The notes below the pieces were generated by a model. That model searched no databases, had not been told where the DNA came from, and saw only the letters and a list, made by a program, of their open reading frames with translations. Positions 12,792 through 13,484 of a stretch of 13,484 bases of DNA are shown in pieces. Origin of the DNA: Candidatus Cloacimonadota bacterium (GTDB lineage Bacteria; Cloacimonadota; Cloacimonadia; Cloacimonadales; WRIO01); contig JAGOCT010000013.1 in NCBI GenBank assembly GCA_017998585.1, forward strand, positions 1 through 13,484, written 5' to 3'. The translations under genes were made by a program, and so were the position numbers. Numbering within the stretch: position 1 is the first letter of the stretch; every line of letters starts with the position of its first letter.

Positions 12792-13340
12792 GCAAAAATC
12801 AGGCAAGACTACTTGTTGAAAATGATTCAAGCTATCATTTTTCAAAAAGTAGCTTTTTTTTATGCAAAAATTTTGGCAAAAGACTTCTTCTGTTTTATGA
12901 TTAAAACGATATATGCCTGGTACCTTGTTTAAAAGTTTAATCAGAACACATTTGTACACACTCAGTCCTTTTAACAAGACTCTTAAGGTGTCTGTCAACA
13001 GGGATTCTTCCAGGAATGCCAGAGAAAATCTTTTGATGAGTGCATGTGTAATCTTCAGAAAAATACTGTAAGCACTGACTCCCCGTTTTCTTAAACCAGG
13101 GTAGGTGAGTTTATATTGTCTGGCATATTCTGCCATATCCCTTTTAAATTTATGACCTTGTTCTGTCCACAGTTTTACACTGATTTGGTTGATGACTTGA
13201 ATTTTGATATGCTGGGCTTTACAGACAAATACAGGTTTCTTTTTCAGAATACAAATTTTTCCCTGATTATACCATGCCAGATAACAATCCCCCGCTTGTT
13301 TGGGGTAATCATGTACTTTCTTTTTGAAAAAGACTCTCAT
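12780..13340 (-). CDS. Unrecognised basic protein, 186 residues
   Basis: I do not recognise this protein. It is strongly basic (rich in Lys and Arg), has several cysteines and no clear signal peptide or transmembrane helix. The middle (about 70-110) reads DMAEYARQYKLTYPGLRKRG followed by SAYSIFLKITHALIKRF, which looks like a folded helical, possibly nucleic-acid-binding segment. The start is supported by AGAGGA 7 nt upstream of ATG. It converges on the HD gene and diverges from the partial gene at the right edge. A plausible plus-strand terminator and an inverted repeat lie within its 3' end, which hints that the C-terminus may be a fused or decayed tail. It could be a small accessory or mobile-element-associated protein, but no transposase signature was seen. 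Confidence 0.5.
   Translation of the reverse strand: MRVFFKKKVHDYPKQAGDCYLAWYNQGKICILKKKPVFVCKAQHIKIQVINQISVKLWTEQGHKFKRDMAEYARQYKLTYPGLRKRGVSAYSIFLKITHALIKRFSLAFLEESLLTDTLRVLLKGLSVYKCVLIKLLNKVPGIYRFNHKTEEVFCQNFCIKKSYFLKNDSLNHFQQVVLPDFCNTG
12829..12860 (+). terminator. Possible rho-independent terminator for the HD gene
   Basis: On the plus strand the arms AAGCTA (12829-12834) and TAGCTT (12850-12855), with additional T5/A5 pairing inside, are followed by seven T (12854-12860). It lies 112 nt past the HD stop and inside the opposing open frame. The stem is imperfect (two-base bulge), so confidence is modest. Confidence 0.4.
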
Positions 13341-13430
13341 ATTCTCATCCTCTCTTCTGGATAAACTAATAGATTTTCATACAAAAGCAAATAGTTTCTC
13401 AATATATTCTCTTTTCAATCTTGGAGAAAT

Positions 13431-13484
13431 ATGAAAGATTGTATAGAATATCAAGGATATCAAGCCAATGGTCTTCAACTCTAT
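13431..13484 (+). CDS. Start of an unidentified gene cut by the right edge
   Basis: An ATG at 13431-13433 is preceded by TTGGAGAAAT, a good ribosome site with GGAG 4 nt upstream. It opens an 18-codon frame to the window end, beginning MKDCIEYQGYQANGLQLY. The segment is too short to assign. The GGAG spacing and lack of stops make it a plausible gene start, divergent from the 186-residue gene across a 90-bp AT-rich spacer. Confidence 0.45.
   Translation, partial: MKDCIEYQGYQANGLQLY

Noticed and set aside
12756..13238. Direct repeat of an 11-mer, AATACAGGTTT, at 12756 and 13228
   Set aside because: Flanking bases do not extend the match and no matching inverted ends or target-site duplications were seen, so it is probably chance in AT-rich DNA rather than an insertion element.
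1..13484. CRISPR arrays, tRNA, rRNA or complete insertion sequences
   Set aside because: No regular short repeats with spacers, no cloverleaf or rRNA-like GC-rich conserved segments, and no transposase motifs were seen on either strand.

Overview
The window reads as a chromosomal segment of an uncultured, AT-rich, probably diderm and probably anaerobic bacterium, and it appears to carry the replication origin. The anaerobe inference rests on an oxygen-sensitive-type two-subunit [4Fe-4S] fumarase. The diderm inference rests on a penicillin-binding protein 4 (peptidase S13) and a lipoprotein. I cannot name the phylum with confidence. A Cloacimonadota- or other FCB-like lineage would fit, but this is a guess from gene style only.

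Layout, left to right. Positions 1-277 hold the start of a lipoprotein gene (minus strand). Positions 278-574 are a DnaA-box-rich spacer that I read as oriC. On the minus strand it has the order tandem overlapping DnaA boxes, short GC-rich block, TAG/DnaA-trio array, AT-rich tract. This is the same order as the basal unwinding element of Bacillus subtilis. dnaA follows on the minus strand (575-1903). Its 331-bp upstream region carries a second DnaA-box cluster, giving a bipartite origin with dnaA in the middle. dnaN is not adjacent.

From 2235 to 11528 six genes lie head-to-tail on the minus strand. In transcription order they are fumarase alpha, fumarase beta, a soluble PAS-histidine kinase with a degenerate receiver, a secreted protein with about twelve 26-27-residue D-x-x-G-N-D-x-Y repeats followed by HEAT repeats, the dipeptidase PepD, and the PBP4-type carboxypeptidase. 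The first four are separated by 8, 32 and 11 nt. A good sigma70-type promoter precedes fumarase alpha. The run therefore looks like one long transcription unit or two joined ones, pointing towards oriC. A strong hairpin lies between pepD and the PBP4 gene.

From 11529 to 11910 is a divergent regulatory region, followed by a plus-strand HD-domain phosphohydrolase gene with a roughly 100-nt leader containing a near-perfect inverted repeat. The right end (12780-13484) has an unrecognised, basic 186-residue protein on the minus strand and the first 18 codons of a plus-strand gene that runs off the window.

Functionally the cluster mixes replication initiation, central metabolism (fumarate to malate), dipeptide use, peptidoglycan trimming, and a sensor kinase coupled to a secreted solenoid protein. 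The parts most worth attention are the origin architecture and the solenoid/HEAT protein with its kinase neighbour.
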